From: Paulinella micropora
Taxonomy: Eukaryota > Cercozoa > Imbricatea > Euglyphida
Reading direction: 5' to 3'
Length of the DNA: 34,734 nt
Assembly: GCA_009731375.1 (NCBI GenBank)
Contig: BJOX01000139.1
Span: 549,697-584,430, forward strand
Numbering within the stretch: position 1 is the stretch's first letter; each line of letters begins with the position of its first letter. A program made the position numbers and the translations under genes. Below, piece by piece: positions 14,093 to 24,238 of this stretch. Below the pieces are notes generated by a model, which ran no database searches, had not been told where the DNA came from, and saw only the letters and a program-made list of their open reading frames with translations.

Positions 14093-14876
14093 AGTTTTTA
14101 TGACGGAAATATACAATATTTTCTTCATATAATTGCTGATTTCTTTTCTGCACAAACGCTACGGGGTGTCGCAACTAAGTGCATTAACCCACGGATAGAT
14201 TGTGCAGTGGATATATAAAACGCATACGCCAGACACGAGTCAAATATAAATCTCCAGCATCGTTTTTGTAAATAAAAACTCCTCCCACACTTGTTGTCCC
14301 CCCCCGTAACTTAATTCTGATGCAGTATGTCAAGAACAAATAGGATTACTATTGCAATAAAAGCAGCGTTATAATTTTTCTCCTTCTCCAAAAACACTTC
14401 CGATCAGTAAATACATTGTCTTTTAATAACATACCCTTGTATTCAATCTGTTACCTTAATATAATACTAGGGGGCCAGACCTAATAACTATATCCAAAGC
14501 AGGGGTGAGTGAGCCCGACCATGCGATATGCCGACACAAGTAGAGACGGACCGTGCTGGTATGACGATATTAAGTATATCCAAAGAAAAAAAAATTTAAT
14601 ATGTCTACTATGAGAACATTTTTTGAGAACATCACCCTGGATACTTGAAGCAGGGTCGTACCAGGAACACCATCGCTAAACTCACAAGCGATCCCCTTAT
14701 ACGGTGTCGTATCCATTTGCCGATTGACCCTCGCACTCATATGTTGCGATAAAAATGCCAAGTAACAACAATGGTATAAAAACATTTTAATAAGACATGA
14801 TCTGACATGGGCACTATGATATTAATCCACATGCAGCTTTCAATGTCAGACTCGTGATAAAAGAAAAAAATGTCAC
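14093..14876 (-). other. Noncoding stretch between pol and the 3' LTR
   Basis: About 780 bp with no domain that I recognise. It is longer than usual for a Gypsy element and may hold a decayed additional frame or a nested fragment; short frames here look random. Confidence 0.5.
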
Positions 14877-17273
14877 TTACTGCCTTCGTCGCCTTGCGCG
14901 AACCCCTTTGCCAGGTGGCGGGCCGCCAACAAAAGTCAAGTCAAACTTCGACTCCTCCAGAATGTCCCATATGTTGTTAGGGATGGCGCCCAAAGATAAG
15001 TCAAAAGGAATATCAAGCACTCCTCTAGGCAGTGACTGAATAGTCCACGCAGTGTGGTCTTTGTCTCGAAGGGTAAATAGTATCATCCAATGTCTCGAGA
15101 TTTTTCGCGTCTTGTACACAGGTAAATATTGTTTAGCTTTTGGATCCTCAACAGGGTCCATGCTTCTCCAAAAATGGAGTATCGGTTGTATCGTTTTTGC
15201 TGCCAAGGATCTCTTCGATGTCCGTGCTGCCCGTGTAGTCTGCGGGACCGCCACAGCTCGCATGAGATAAAGATCTGAGAGAGTGTCATCGGCAACATGA
15301 GATTCTGCCGGTCTCAACAGATAAAAAGCGTCTCGGACCCACTTGATGGCCGCAATCGCCTCTCCTTCCTTCCATCGCACATGTCGAATGTCCACATTAC
15401 CCGCGTTCGGGTTAGTGTCCTTCTCCCCTCCTCCTCCATGGACATCCGTCGCTCGCGTCGACCTTGCCACCTTCCTCGGTTGGTCGAAGATGAGATCGTT
15501 TTGCGCTCTCCTCCTCTGCGCCTCCGTGAACTTCTCCTTCGTACCGCCGCGGACTATGGGGGCTTTAGACTGAGTCCCCGCCGCGCTTTTGCGGTTTGAG
15601 TCTTCCTTACTATCCTTCTCGGTCTCCTCCTTCTCCGTGACAGGTGTTCGATAGGCATTCTCCTCCTCTAAGGTATCCTCCTTCTGTATAGGCGGTACCT
15701 CTTTGAAGTCTTCCTTCATCCGTTTCAACGCATCCTCAACGGATTCATCCTCAAGTAAGAAGGGGTCATATTTGATCAGCATTCGAACATTCACAATCTG
15801 CACCTTCCCTCTACCCCTGATCTTATAATTCAGAGGTCCCATCTGTTCCATGATCTGGTATAGTCCTTTCCAGTGGGTAAACAGCTTAGAGCTAACCCCC
15901 TTAGGGACTTGAGGATGGTACAAGAGTACAATATCCCCAACCTGGAAACGGACTTGATCTAAGTGCGCTTGTCGCACTCCTTGTGCGTCAGTCTTTCTGC
16001 GCTCCGCCTCCCTGTGCGCCGCAACTATTTGTTCCGCCTCCATCTTCGCTCTTAGTCTCATCCCGAACAACTCATCCTCATCTGCCCAAGTGTCTTTTGG
16101 ATGCAGAAGTGAGGTTGGGATATTAGGCTCTCGGCCGTAAACCAATTGATATGGCGAGACTGAGCTCCTGGCTCCTCCTAATGCCGATGAGGGTAGACAG
16201 TTCATTGCAAAGGCAAATGAAGGTGCTGCCTCCACCCAGGCTCTCTGATTCTCCTTCTTCATACAGTACATCTTAAGCGAGGCTTTGAGAGGTCTATGTA
16301 CCCGCTCGATCTTGCCATTCGCTCTCGGGTTATAGGCAGTAACATATTGCCATTTCATCCCGTAGTACTTAGATAGTCTGTCGATGACTTCATTATTAAA
16401 GTCAGAACCTCGATCAGAACATATCTTTCTAGGCACTCCGATCTGCGAGACGATCCTATCGATCAGAGCCTCCGCAGTTGTCTTGCCTGTAGCGTCCTTA
16501 ACAGGAACAACCCAGACATAATTGGTGGCTCGATCTATTGCGGTAAGAAGGTATCTGTACCCTTCTGCCGATTCGGGGAAAGGTCCCACATGATCGATGT
16601 GTAAAAATTCAAACATCCCGGCGTGTAACGGGAATGTACCGATCAGGCCAAAGTTCGCCTTCAGCGGTGTCTTTGTGGTTTTGCATGGGATGCATGCGTC
16701 CACTTCCCTGTCTATCTCCTCCTTCATCCCTTTCCACCAAAATCGCCTCGCTATGAACCAATGAGTTCTTTGTCGACCCGGATGTGCCAGTAAGGGGCAG
16801 TTATGGGCTGCGACATATATAAAGCGCCTCAACTTCTCTGGTACCCAGAGAGTCCATTTGTCAGGCTGTGATGCAAATTTGCCATGCTGGCCCTTGTACC
16901 ACAATAGCCCATCTCTCCACGCCATCTCCTTCATCTGATCTTTGATCTGTGGAGTCTTTTTAAGCTCATTAGGGTTCTTGTATAACGTTATGAGCTCCTT
17001 AAACTCCGGATCAGTCGCCTGTTGCTGCCTCCACGCGGTAGGCGAGGCGATATGAATAGTACCGTCCTCCAACCTTACTGCTACCCTTTCCTGGTCTTCA
17101 TCAAGCTCGCTTCGATTTTCCTGTGGAGGTTCAGTACAGACCTCAGTCGTCTCCTCCTCTTCTTTTATATTCGCCTTCGCGTTCTCGTATGCCTCATAAG
17201 ACCACTCAGCGTCTTCGAGAACATGCGCCTCACAGCATATGCCATGCTCCGGGCCTTGAGGACTATATCGTCT
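14877..17273 (-). CDS. pol: Gypsy integrase with long C-terminal extension
   Basis: The frame is open from 17273 to TAA at 14877 and is part of the polyprotein, without its own ATG. Counting from 17072, a His-Cys zinc module (H90, H97, C127, C130) is followed by the catalytic core D160 (FLHIDHVGPF), D220 (ICSDRGSDF) and E256 (NGKIERVHRPL), a DD-35-E arrangement, all intact. A GPY/F-like module (FTHWKGLYQI, GPLNYKIRG) follows near residues 400-430. About 290 further residues are unassigned: a charged linker, then a folded-looking region (EAIAAIKWVRDAFYLLRP; HFWRSMDPVEDP; HWMILFTLRDKDHTAWTIQ) ending in RARRRRQ. The frame joins the RNase H segment only through a frameshift near 17263. Confidence 0.88.
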   Translation of the reverse strand, partial: RRYSPQGPEHGICCEAHVLEDAEWSYEAYENAKANIKEEEETTEVCTEPPQENRSELDEDQERVAVRLEDGTIHIASPTAWRQQQATDPEFKELITLYKNPNELKKTPQIKDQMKEMAWRDGLLWYKGQHGKFASQPDKWTLWVPEKLRRFIYVAAHNCPLLAHPGRQRTHWFIARRFWWKGMKEEIDREVDACIPCKTTKTPLKANFGLIGTFPLHAGMFEFLHIDHVGPFPESAEGYRYLLTAIDRATNYVWVVPVKDATGKTTAEALIDRIVSQIGVPRKICSDRGSDFNNEVIDRLSKYYGMKWQYVTAYNPRANGKIERVHRPLKASLKMYCMKKENQRAWVEAAPSFAFAMNCLPSSALGGARSSVSPYQLVYGREPNIPTSLLHPKDTWADEDELFGMRLRAKMEAEQIVAAHREAERRKTDAQGVRQAHLDQVRFQVGDIVLLYHPQVPKGVSSKLFTHWKGLYQIMEQMGPLNYKIRGRGKVQIVNVRMLIKYDPFLLEDESVEDALKRMKEDFKEVPPIQKEDTLEEENAYRTPVTEKEETEKDSKEDSNRKSAAGTQSKAPIVRGGTKEKFTEAQRRRAQNDLIFDQPRKVARSTRATDVHGGGGEKDTNPNAGNVDIRHVRWKEGEAIAAIKWVRDAFYLLRPAESHVADDTLSDLYLMRAVAVPQTTRAARTSKRSLAAKTIQPILHFWRSMDPVEDPKAKQYLPVYKTRKISRHWMILFTLRDKDHTAWTIQSLPRGVLDIPFDLSLGAIPNNIWDILEESKFDLTFVGGPPPGKGVRARRRRQ

Positions 17274-17537
17274 CTATGTGGCTCACCTCGTATATCTTGT
17301 CAGTGGACAGGTCCATCATCTCCACTGATGATACGAGAGCCGACACCTCCGACTGAAACTCTAGCCTGGAAAGGCTATCAGCGACTACGTTTCGCTTTCC
17401 CTGTAAGTAGACCATTGTGAAATTGAAACATGACAAGAAAGCTTGCCACCGCGCCAAACGGCCGGTTTGTTCATGATTCATCAACCAAAGAAGGTTGTGA
17501 TGATCGGTCCTAACAGTGAATAGAGGTCCTCCCCACA
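17263..17537 (-). CDS. pol: RNase H C-terminal part and connection of pol
   Basis: After the N gap the frame reads WGGPLFTVRTDHHNLLWLMN, then the typical GRLARWQAFLSCFNF and KRNVVADSLSRLE stretches of Gypsy RNase H. It ends in TAG at 17263 because of a one-base frame change relative to the integrase frame, which is open on the other side. Confidence 0.8.
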
Positions 17538-17547
17538 NNNNNNNNNN
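17538..17547. other. Assembly gap (10 N) inside RNase H
   Basis: It interrupts the RNase H domain between ALKR and WGGPLF; true length unknown. Confidence 0.99.
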
Positions 17548-17578
17548 GCCTCTTGAGAGCACATACTACTGCCAACGC

Positions 17579-19397
17579 CTACCTCTGTCGCGTGCAGTAA
17601 TTTCGCCCTGCCTCACACAGCTTTCTACTAATAAACATGATCGGGCGCAACTTTTTCTCCTCATCTTCTTGTTGCAGCACCGCTCCAATCGCAAACTTAG
17701 ATGCATCCGTGTCGACTACGAACGGTTTCGTAAAGTCGGGCATCATAAGTACTAATCCGCCGTCCTTGGGATCTTTATAAATGATATCTTTGAGCGTATT
17801 AAACGCCTGCAAAGCCTCCTCATCCCACTTCTCAAAGTCTCCAAAATCAATCATCTTCTCCAGCTTAGCCCGAGTTGCACCCCAATCGGGTATGAACTGG
17901 CTGTAGTACTGTGCCATCGCAAGAAAAGAGTGTAACTCCGTGCGATTCTTTGGCAACTGTCTACTCATGATCTCCTCCCTCTTTTCGCGCGATATCGAGA
18001 CCCTATTATGAGAAATCTCGTAACCCAAATACGTCACACTTGTCCTGGCAAGCTGATATATCTTTAGGTTGCATTTCAGGCCAAAAGCTCCGATGCGCCT
18101 GAAGACATCTGACAAGTGATCGATATGCTCTTCCATTGTGTTAGAGTATACGATGATGTCATTGATGTAACAAAATGCATATTCTCCCGCCTTCTGTCCT
18201 CTCCTTCTCATAAAACCATCCTCCGACTGGTCGTCATATTGACCGCTCAACATCTTCTGCATCGCCTTCTGAAAGAGCCCCGGGGCCTGTTTGAGTCCCA
18301 TTGGAAGCACCTTCCACTGGTATATTTCCATACCCACAACGAATGCAGTCAGCCATCTGGATTTCTCGTCCAGTGGTATCTGCCAGAAGCCGTTCTTAAG
18401 GTCAATGACCGAATAGAATTTAGCATTCCGCAGCACCCTTCTGCCTTCTTCTAAGGTCGGCAGAGGACTTCTCTCTTCATCTAGCACCTTGTTCACACGG
18501 GCATAATTGATCGTCAAGCGCCATTCTCCTCCTGGCTTAGGGACGATTTTCGGTTGAGAGACAATTGGAGATGTAGATCTCTCAATAAAGTCCTCATCGA
18601 GCAACTGTCTCACATTCTCCTCCGCTATTTTTGCCTCATGTATGCTCAAATTTGCCCTCCGTGGTGCCGGAGATGGCTCCGCACCCGGTATCTTGTAAAT
18701 GACAGCAGTGAAGTCATCCGACTTTACACCACCTGCCCGAGGAGGGTCGAAAATTTCTCTGTACGCCTCCATCTTAGCTTTGAGAAACGCCTTCTCTCTC
18801 TCCGAACCCACTCCTTCTTCTAAAATTTTCCGCGCCGCCGCTTGGAAATCTTCCTCCGACATCTTCTTATGCTCCTTGAGGGGCGCTAAGTCCTCCTCCA
18901 AACTCAAATCTTCCTCGGACAAATCGTCTAGTCCCGTTCTTTCATACGTGACTGTGTCCGGCTCATCATCATGACCCAGCCCGACAAGCATATCAATAAG
19001 GTTCGCGTATTGTATCGGAGCCTTACGGGTGTAGAAACCATCAAAGCATGTGAAAGCTTGAGGTATCAATTTCAACTTGTCCTGGGCTCTGAGCTTTTGC
19101 TTGTATGCACTGCTCTGCTCCCGAGACACGAGTCGACAAGCCACCACCAACTGTTGCTTGCGAGAAGGAACAGGTATAGGATGATCAATAAGCCGGTCCC
19201 TTATCTCCTGTGCCCAGATCGCCTTCTCATTGTATGGCAGAATGACAGTATACTGCTTGTTACTCTCAAATAGAGTCCGTAGACACTTTTTCACTTCAGT
19301 TAATGAGCGCGGCCAGGTAGGCACATCGCCCCAAAAGTTCGTGATAAAAGTTTTAATGTCATCCGCTGGAGTATCGGGGATACGCCCCTTCCTCCTT
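17579..19397 (-). CDS. pol: Reverse transcriptase and N-terminal RNase H
   Basis: The frame starts at the gap (19397) and ends in TAG at 17579-17581. A ~190-residue acidic linker precedes RT: IVSQPKIVPKPGGEWRLTINY, FYSVIDLKNGFWQIPLDEKS, TAFVVGMEIYQWKVLPMGLK, the active-site box FCYINDIIVYS at 18158-18169, and LGYEISHNRVSI. RNase H begins with PFVVDTDASKFAIGAVLQQ. The active-site box is YIND where Gypsy elements usually have YxDD. The TAG falls where a Glu codon would be expected in the conserved RNase H motif, and the same frame continues beyond it to the gap at 17547. Confidence 0.9.
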
Positions 19398-19477
19398 NNN
19401 NNNNNNNACCCCAAGAGTTCGTGATAAAAGTTTTAATGTCATCCGCTGGAGTATCGGGGATACACCCCTTCCTCCTT
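19329..19477. repeat. Near-identical 69-bp segments flanking an N gap (assembly artefact likely)
   Basis: 19329-19397 and 19409-19477 differ at two positions and encode the same residues (IPDTPADDIKTFITN). A 10-N gap at 19398-19407 separates them. Two overlapping contig ends left unmerged explain this best; collapsing them leaves one continuous protease-RT frame. Confidence 0.8.
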
Positions 19478-20247
19478 GGCACAAACGCCTCTCTCTTCTC
19501 ATCTGACACCTTCGCATGGTAACAGTAGCCATTAGTAATATGGACATCTGCCCCGCCACCTTCTGCGAATCTGGCCAACGACGGGCACTGTTTCGCAACA
19601 CATATTATCTCCTCATTACGCGCTACGACTAAGTCATCAATAGACTTTCTGTCCCATGCGGGAATCGTAACAGTATACGCCTGCATCTCCGTCTCCCAAT
19701 TGTCAGTCCAGGTCAGTTCCTCCGGCACTGTGACATAGGGGTGTACATAGGCTTCAGTTGCCTCATGTTCGAAGGATAACTTTTTCCTCTCCGTTGCTAG
19801 ACTCAGCTCAAAAGCATCGTATGAGTCAGTAGCAGTCATCTGATTAACATCCTCCTCCTCTCCATTCTTCACTCCATAAATCACCCGCCGTGCGGCGCAA
19901 TCGATCACAGCCCCCATCGTAGCCAATTGGTCATACGACAGCAGGATTGAACCGTGGTAATCGGTGACAACATAGAGGTCCACACGATATACTCGACCGG
20001 ATTTCAATTTGAAAATTAATGTGACGATGCTTGTAATTTCCGTACGGCTGCCTACCCCTTTTAGGGTCCCCTTTGTTTTTCTAATGTTTTTGTCCACCCA
20101 TGTCCGGTGACTATTCAAAAACTTCTGGCAGACAATATAAATATTCGCCATCGTATCATTACCAACTTTTAATATGGTTTGTAAAGTTTCACAAAAGAGG
20201 TCAGTGTAGCATAGCGCGTCTGGTCTATGTAAACTAGCCGCTAGCAC
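19408..20247 (-). CDS. pol: Aspartic-protease region of pol, N-terminal part
   Basis: Open frame from about 20247 (GTG, not a real start) to the gap. The C-terminal half of a retropepsin-like domain is visible: DYHGSILLSYDQLATMGAVI followed by DCAARRVIYG, matching the ILG-D-L---A-ID box of Gypsy proteases. A canonical DTG/DSG catalytic triplet is not seen; LKVGNDTMANIYIV occupies that place. The triplet may be lost or the domain divergent. An acidic linker (about residues 150-230) leads to RT. Confidence 0.65.
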
Positions 20248-20256
20248 ATGAATTTT

Positions 20257-20658
20257 TCATTCTAGGGTTTTGAGTCTAAGCTCAAGTTCCTTGTCCTCTT
20301 CTCGTTCTCCCCCCTTTTCCTCCAACTTAACTTCTTGAGTCTCCGGGGCTTCAGGTATCTCGAGTGTCTTTTGGACAGAGTCTGGTACACAGAGTGTACT
20401 CGTGTCTATAGCAGAGACTATTGAGTCCTTTGGCGGGGGTACGGTCCGCTGCTTCTTCGTAGGAGGAGACCTAGCCTTTGGTTTCGGCTTCCTCTCCTCC
20501 ATCGCCTTCTTCGCCTTCCTATTCGCATCATTTATCATATTAGCTCTCGAAGGATGAACTAGCAAGTGCTTACCTTGAGGCTTGTGAGGCTGTGTGCCTT
20601 CACCTTCACGTCTGGGAGGAATGGAACCGTTCGTATCCTGTTCAGCAACAGTAGGCAT
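20257..20658 (-). CDS. Charged linker protein between gag and protease
   Basis: 133 residues from ATG 20658, Lys/Arg/Pro-rich (NRKAKKAMEERKPKPKARSP) then Glu-rich, ending just before the protease frame. No motif. Probably the C-terminal part of gag or a gag-pol linker detached by indels. Confidence 0.5.
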   Translation of the reverse strand: MPTVAEQDTNGSIPPRREGEGTQPHKPQGKHLLVHPSRANMINDANRKAKKAMEERKPKPKARSPPTKKQRTVPPPKDSIVSAIDTSTLCVPDSVQKTLEIPEAPETQEVKLEEKGGEREEDKELELRLKTLE

Positions 20659-20852
20659 AACTGTGACTGTCGGATTAAAAAGAACAGTTTTTATCTCCTT
20701 CTCTCTCTTCTTTTCCTCTCTCTTCTCCTCCCGTCAGTCTACGACGACAACACGCTCACCTGAGCCGGTGTCTTCGTCTTGACGTCCCCCCTCCGTAGCG
20801 GTATAAGCTTGCTGGGGGTAGTTGGAGCTGGAACTGGGCTATAATTCCAGTA

Positions 20853-21146
20853 TCAGTGTCCTCTGGGAGGGCGCGCTGGGGTCCGTCCTCCCCTTCCACG
20901 AAAGCCTCGTCCTCGTGGTGCCGCCCCTCTTGGTGTCCCTCTGGACCCTCGTGACGATCCTCTGGTATCTCCTCCTCCTCTAGTCGGCGCCTTTGATCGA
21001 CCCGATGTATCTCTCTTCTCCCTTCTCTTCATTCTGTCAAGGAAGTAAATGATGGCCTCCCGGAACTCCGCATCCGATACCATATTCGCATTCCACCTCC
21101 CCTCCTCCAACTCCTTCTTGTACATGGCGTACATGGTCTTTTTCAT
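20853..21146 (-). CDS. gag: Gag C-terminal RG-rich nucleic-acid-binding segment
   Basis: 97 residues; a helical part (FREAIIYFLDRMKRREK) followed by an RG/RGG-rich tail (RGAAPRGRGFRGRGGR). RGG tails bind RNA, which fits a nucleocapsid role. It lies out of frame with the preceding gag pieces. Confidence 0.6.
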   Translation of the reverse strand: MKKTMYAMYKKELEEGRWNANMVSDAEFREAIIYFLDRMKRREKRDTSGRSKAPTRGGGDTRGSSRGSRGTPRGAAPRGRGFRGRGGRTPARPPRGH

Positions 21147-21175
21147 GCATTCGAGCTCTCTAAGGAAAGATTTCG

Positions 21176-21409
21176 CTACCTATCATCAAGAGAGTAGTCG
21201 CTGAAGAGGCAATTGCCTACTCCTTTCTGTGCCTCATGCTTACACGCAATGTATGAAAAATAGCGGTAGCACGGCGTCTGCTCATTTCTCCCCCTCTTGA
21301 GACCTGCCGTTCGAGTTGCATGTGCTGCTTGAGCACCTCCAACCCCCTGTGTCGCGGCACTGGAGAATGACTCGGTGGCCGTGTCCAATTCGGAACACGC
21401 ATCGAGCAC
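21176..21409 (-). CDS. gag: Gag segment with a zinc-finger-like cluster
   Basis: The frame contains CYRYFSYIACKHE and GNCLFSDY, spacing C-x8-C-x10-C-x3-Y, similar to a CCCH finger (the CRYF...GSC...C-F-H type) with the last His replaced. It follows the capsid-like part in another frame, so gag has at least one frameshift near 21450. Confidence 0.5.
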   Translation of the reverse strand: MLDACSELDTATESFSSAATQGVGGAQAAHATRTAGLKRGRNEQTPCYRYFSYIACKHEAQKGVGNCLFSDYSLDDR

Positions 21410-21466
21410 CTCCTTGAACAGGTCGCCCGGCGGAGTAGCCGCTACAGTCCTCTCGTATATATTCGT

Positions 21467-22594
21467 TTATAAAAAATCCACCGTCTTCACCGCCGTGAAG
21501 GTCGGACAGGACTGTATGATCCTTGCGAGCTTGCTCGGGTGTCGTGTACACAAAGCACTCAGGAAATACAAAATAATATACTTCCGGCTATAAAAGAGCA
21601 AGTACTTGGCGCTGACCTCAGTGAGGATCGCTGCCAACCTCATGCCAATGCCCAGCCCTTCGTTCACATCTTGAAAAATCTCAAACCCAATCAAAGTACC
21701 AGTGCACAGGTGCTGATACACATGAGTTTTAAAGTATTGCAAGAGGACTGCAACTGGCACCATGCATTGCAGGTCTGAGGCTGCTCTCCTAGCCGCCACC
21801 TCTACCGCTCTCATCGCCTTGTACTCCCCAACATCAAACCCTTGTGTGATGATTGATGGGTCCAACAAGGTGTACAACGCCTCATACTCCTGTGTTTCGT
21901 CCGTTGGATGCTGCTTCATACAAGCATCAATTCTTCTGAGCTTGTCTCGAAGGTTTGCATCAGTGTCCTTCTGACTCGCTGTCTCTGCATGCAGCGTCAG
22001 AGCAGTGGCATCGGACTTTGTATATTTTTGGAATGCATGTATGATAGCCTGTCTGTCCTTTTTGTCATTACTGTTGACAATTACAGTGGTAGGTGCTGAG
22101 CTAGTCGCATGGGCCGAAGGGGCTGTGTGTGCTGACGGGGCGGAGCGGCCCGAGGGAGCCATATAAGATACAGAGGAATATTTCGGTTCTTTTGTTCCAG
22201 CCGCCTTGGCTAATGCAATCTTTGCCTCCATCTCCTTCTTTTCTTTCTCAGCCGCTAGCTCTTTGATATACAGCTCTTGCACATGATGAAAAAAAGACAG
22301 GATCTCAGCTGCATTCCGAAGGAACAAGGCCTTCTCCTCCAACTCCTTCTTTCCCGCTTTATTGGTGGGGGGTGGGGCCGTCCCCTCCAAGATCGTATGA
22401 TCCTTCGTGAAGACCCACCTCTTCCATGCGTCATTCTTCACCAAGGCCGCATGCAGCTTCTTCATCCTCTTCACCCCTCCAGCTTCGCCTTCTATTTCCC
22501 TCAGGGCCGGGTGAAGGTCCCTGCCAAACTGGGTGTGCTGGAGTTTACACAGGTCCACTAACTTGGCATCCATAAGTTTCAGAGACACATCCAT
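21467..22594 (-). CDS. gag: Gag capsid-like protein
   Basis: ATG at 22594; 375 residues, the last ~35 probably out of the original frame. Mostly helical: a charged N-terminal part (ELEEKALFLRNAAEILSFFH), an Ala/Ser/Pro-rich linker (SGRSAPSAHTAPSAH), then a helical domain with LKTHVYQHL-like and GIGMRLAAILTEVSAKYLLF segments. Position, composition and the following zinc-finger and RG segments identify it as gag; no sequence-level family is claimed. Confidence 0.65.
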   Translation of the reverse strand: MDVSLKLMDAKLVDLCKLQHTQFGRDLHPALREIEGEAGGVKRMKKLHAALVKNDAWKRWVFTKDHTILEGTAPPPTNKAGKKELEEKALFLRNAAEILSFFHHVQELYIKELAAEKEKKEMEAKIALAKAAGTKEPKYSSVSYMAPSGRSAPSAHTAPSAHATSSAPTTVIVNSNDKKDRQAIIHAFQKYTKSDATALTLHAETASQKDTDANLRDKLRRIDACMKQHPTDETQEYEALYTLLDPSIITQGFDVGEYKAMRAVEVAARRAASDLQCMVPVAVLLQYFKTHVYQHLCTGTLIGFEIFQDVNEGLGIGMRLAAILTEVSAKYLLFYSRKYIILYFLSALCTRHPSKLARIIQSCPTFTAVKTVDFL

Positions 22595-22682
22595 GATATT
22601 GATCAGTCATTTTGGATTCCTGAACTTAAACTCCTTTTCCAATCTCTTTATTGAATCAATGTCCTGACCAGGATCGAGCAAC

Positions 22683-22907
22683 CTAGCCAGTGCTCTTCTG
22701 TTTCATAGCAACAGTCTTTCCAGTCTGGTACTCAAAGAGTATAGCACACTCAAACACTGTCCATGAGAGGTCGAGTAGCTCCAGTAAAGACATATTGTCC
22801 CAAAATGATACATGTTGCACCTGTAACTTTGCACAGTCGTCTCTGAGGAATTCTGCCAGAGGCAGAGCTTGCATTGGGAGAGTGTAACAGATGTCATACT
22901 TCTTCAA
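22683..22907 (-). pseudogene. Fragment of the gag N-terminal region
   Basis: Frame of 74 codons (PLAEFLRDDCAKLQVQHVSF, LLELLDLSWTVFECAILFEY) ending at TAG 22683. It is codirectional with gag and lies directly before it. A stop and a frame change separate it from the main frame. Likely the true N-terminus of gag, broken. Confidence 0.45.
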
Positions 22908-23976
22908 GGGTTGTCATCATCGTATTTCTTGGGGAATGTATAGCTATTTATATGCATCATCCTTCCCTTTCTTCTCCTCAAACTCCTTCTTACTTAGTTT
23001 GCCATATTCAGCCACAAACCTCGCTTCCTCTCCTCCCTTCTCATCCTCCTCGACTTTATCTGCGCCTCCTGTGTCAAAGGAAGGCGCAGTAAAAAATTGA
23101 TTTTCTGCTTTTCCTGTGTCAAAGGAAGGTGCCAGATCTCTTCCTTCTGCATGAGTGTCAACGAACTCATCTTCGTTTTCTGGGGTTCGCTCACTCTCCC
23201 CCCTCCTTCCTGCCAGTCTTCAGACCTAGTAGACATGGACGCTGAAGGAATACGGATGAGACAGAGTTGTTTCTACCTCGTAATTGCTCTGTTTGTCTAT
23301 GAGGAACGAATAGAGAGAAAAAACGAAAAGACAGTATAGAGAGAGAGCGTCTCACCTCTATGTCTTATGTGTTTTTTTTTTGTGAGAAAGAAGTAATCTG
23401 TACGACTTTCTCTGAAAATTTGATCTCCTTCTCCACTTCTCTTTTCTTTTTCTCTTTTTGTTGTTGTATCTGTTATGAGGTACGAGGACATATTCAAAGA
23501 TAATGTCAAAGAGGCTAGAGAAGCACTCATGGAGAAGTCGACTTGTCGTCTGACACTTCTTCAGACCTATTGTCGAAAGACAGTCAGAGATTTGCAAAAA
23601 TACTATGATGTGTGTGGTTTGAGAGGCAACAAAGTGCACAGACTTGAAAGGTAGAGTACTACGCTCGTGTCCTTCAAGTTTGTTTGTAACTGTGAGTGTT
23701 TGTTTGTACGTCTGTTGACATACTCTGTCTCTGTCTCAAGAGAGAACAAAAGAACAGCTACGAGGTCTGGTGTCTAGCCTCCTTGTGAGGACAGAGATAC
23801 AGGCTGTGGAGAGTGTACTGAGACACCTACTCACAAACGCCTAGACGTCTAGTTTTGCAAAAAGAGCTGTGTGGGGATATGCTGGAGTATGTTTTTTGGA
23901 ACACCTACTCAGAATAGATAGGTCTGTTCAATTTTTCTTTCTGCTGTGCCAAAAACAAGCCAGAAAAGAAATCAGC
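22908..23976 (-). other. 5' leader of the retrotransposon with gag-like remnants
   Basis: 22930-23060 on the minus strand reads as an acidic helical segment (VEEDEKGGEEARFVAEYGKL). A TGTGTCAAAGGAAGG motif is repeated at about 23070 and 23115. From 23340 to 23976 I see no coding signal. Confidence 0.5.
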
Positions 23977-23994
23977 CTTGTGCTGGTGACTCCA
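23977..23994 (-). promoter_or_regulatory. Primer binding site (PBS)
   Basis: Minus-strand TGGAGTCACCAGCACAAG starts 1 base inside the 5' LTR end. TGG complements the CCA end of a tRNA; the tRNA species is not identified. Confidence 0.6.
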
Positions 23995-23995
23995 A

Positions 23996-24238
23996 TGTTA
24001 CAATCCCCGAAGATAGCTTAATAAAAAATCTGTAATACAACCACAAATCACCAAAAGAGAATGATGTCTCGTTATATTAGCTCAGTGAAGCAGAAAAGAA
24101 AACTGCAACAGACCAAAGTTAAAATGACATTAGGTCAAATCCTGCCAAACGATATTGAAAATAATGGGAAAAAACTAGGTGCACCTGACACCAGAAAAAG
24201 TGTATTTTTTACCTCCTATCCGGGGGGTGATGCCTACA
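23996..24238 (-). repeat. 5' LTR (243 bp)
   Basis: Partner of 13824-14081, with the same TG...CA ends. The sequence after it (24239-24242, TCCT) matches the four bases before the other LTR. Confidence 0.88.

Larger units (their letters stand above)
13824..24238 (-). mobile_element. Ty3/Gypsy-type LTR retrotransposon, complete ends, decayed coding
   Basis: It spans 10,415 bp bounded by two direct repeats that start TGTTACAATC and end GATGCCTACA on the plus strand. It is flanked by the 4-base duplication TCCT (13820-13823 and 24239-24242). Coding is on the minus strand in the order gag, protease, RT, RNase H, integrase. A PBS-like site follows the 5' LTR and a purine tract precedes the 3' LTR. 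Integrase after RT/RNase H is the Ty3/Gypsy order. LTRs differ by about 14 substitutions and two gaps by eye, so the insertion is not recent. Confidence 0.9.

Noticed and set aside
13904-14218. 104-codon plus-strand frame and its partner at 24061-24303
   Set aside because: Both lie in the LTRs, antisense to the element; the similarity is that of the LTR repeat and not of a gene family.
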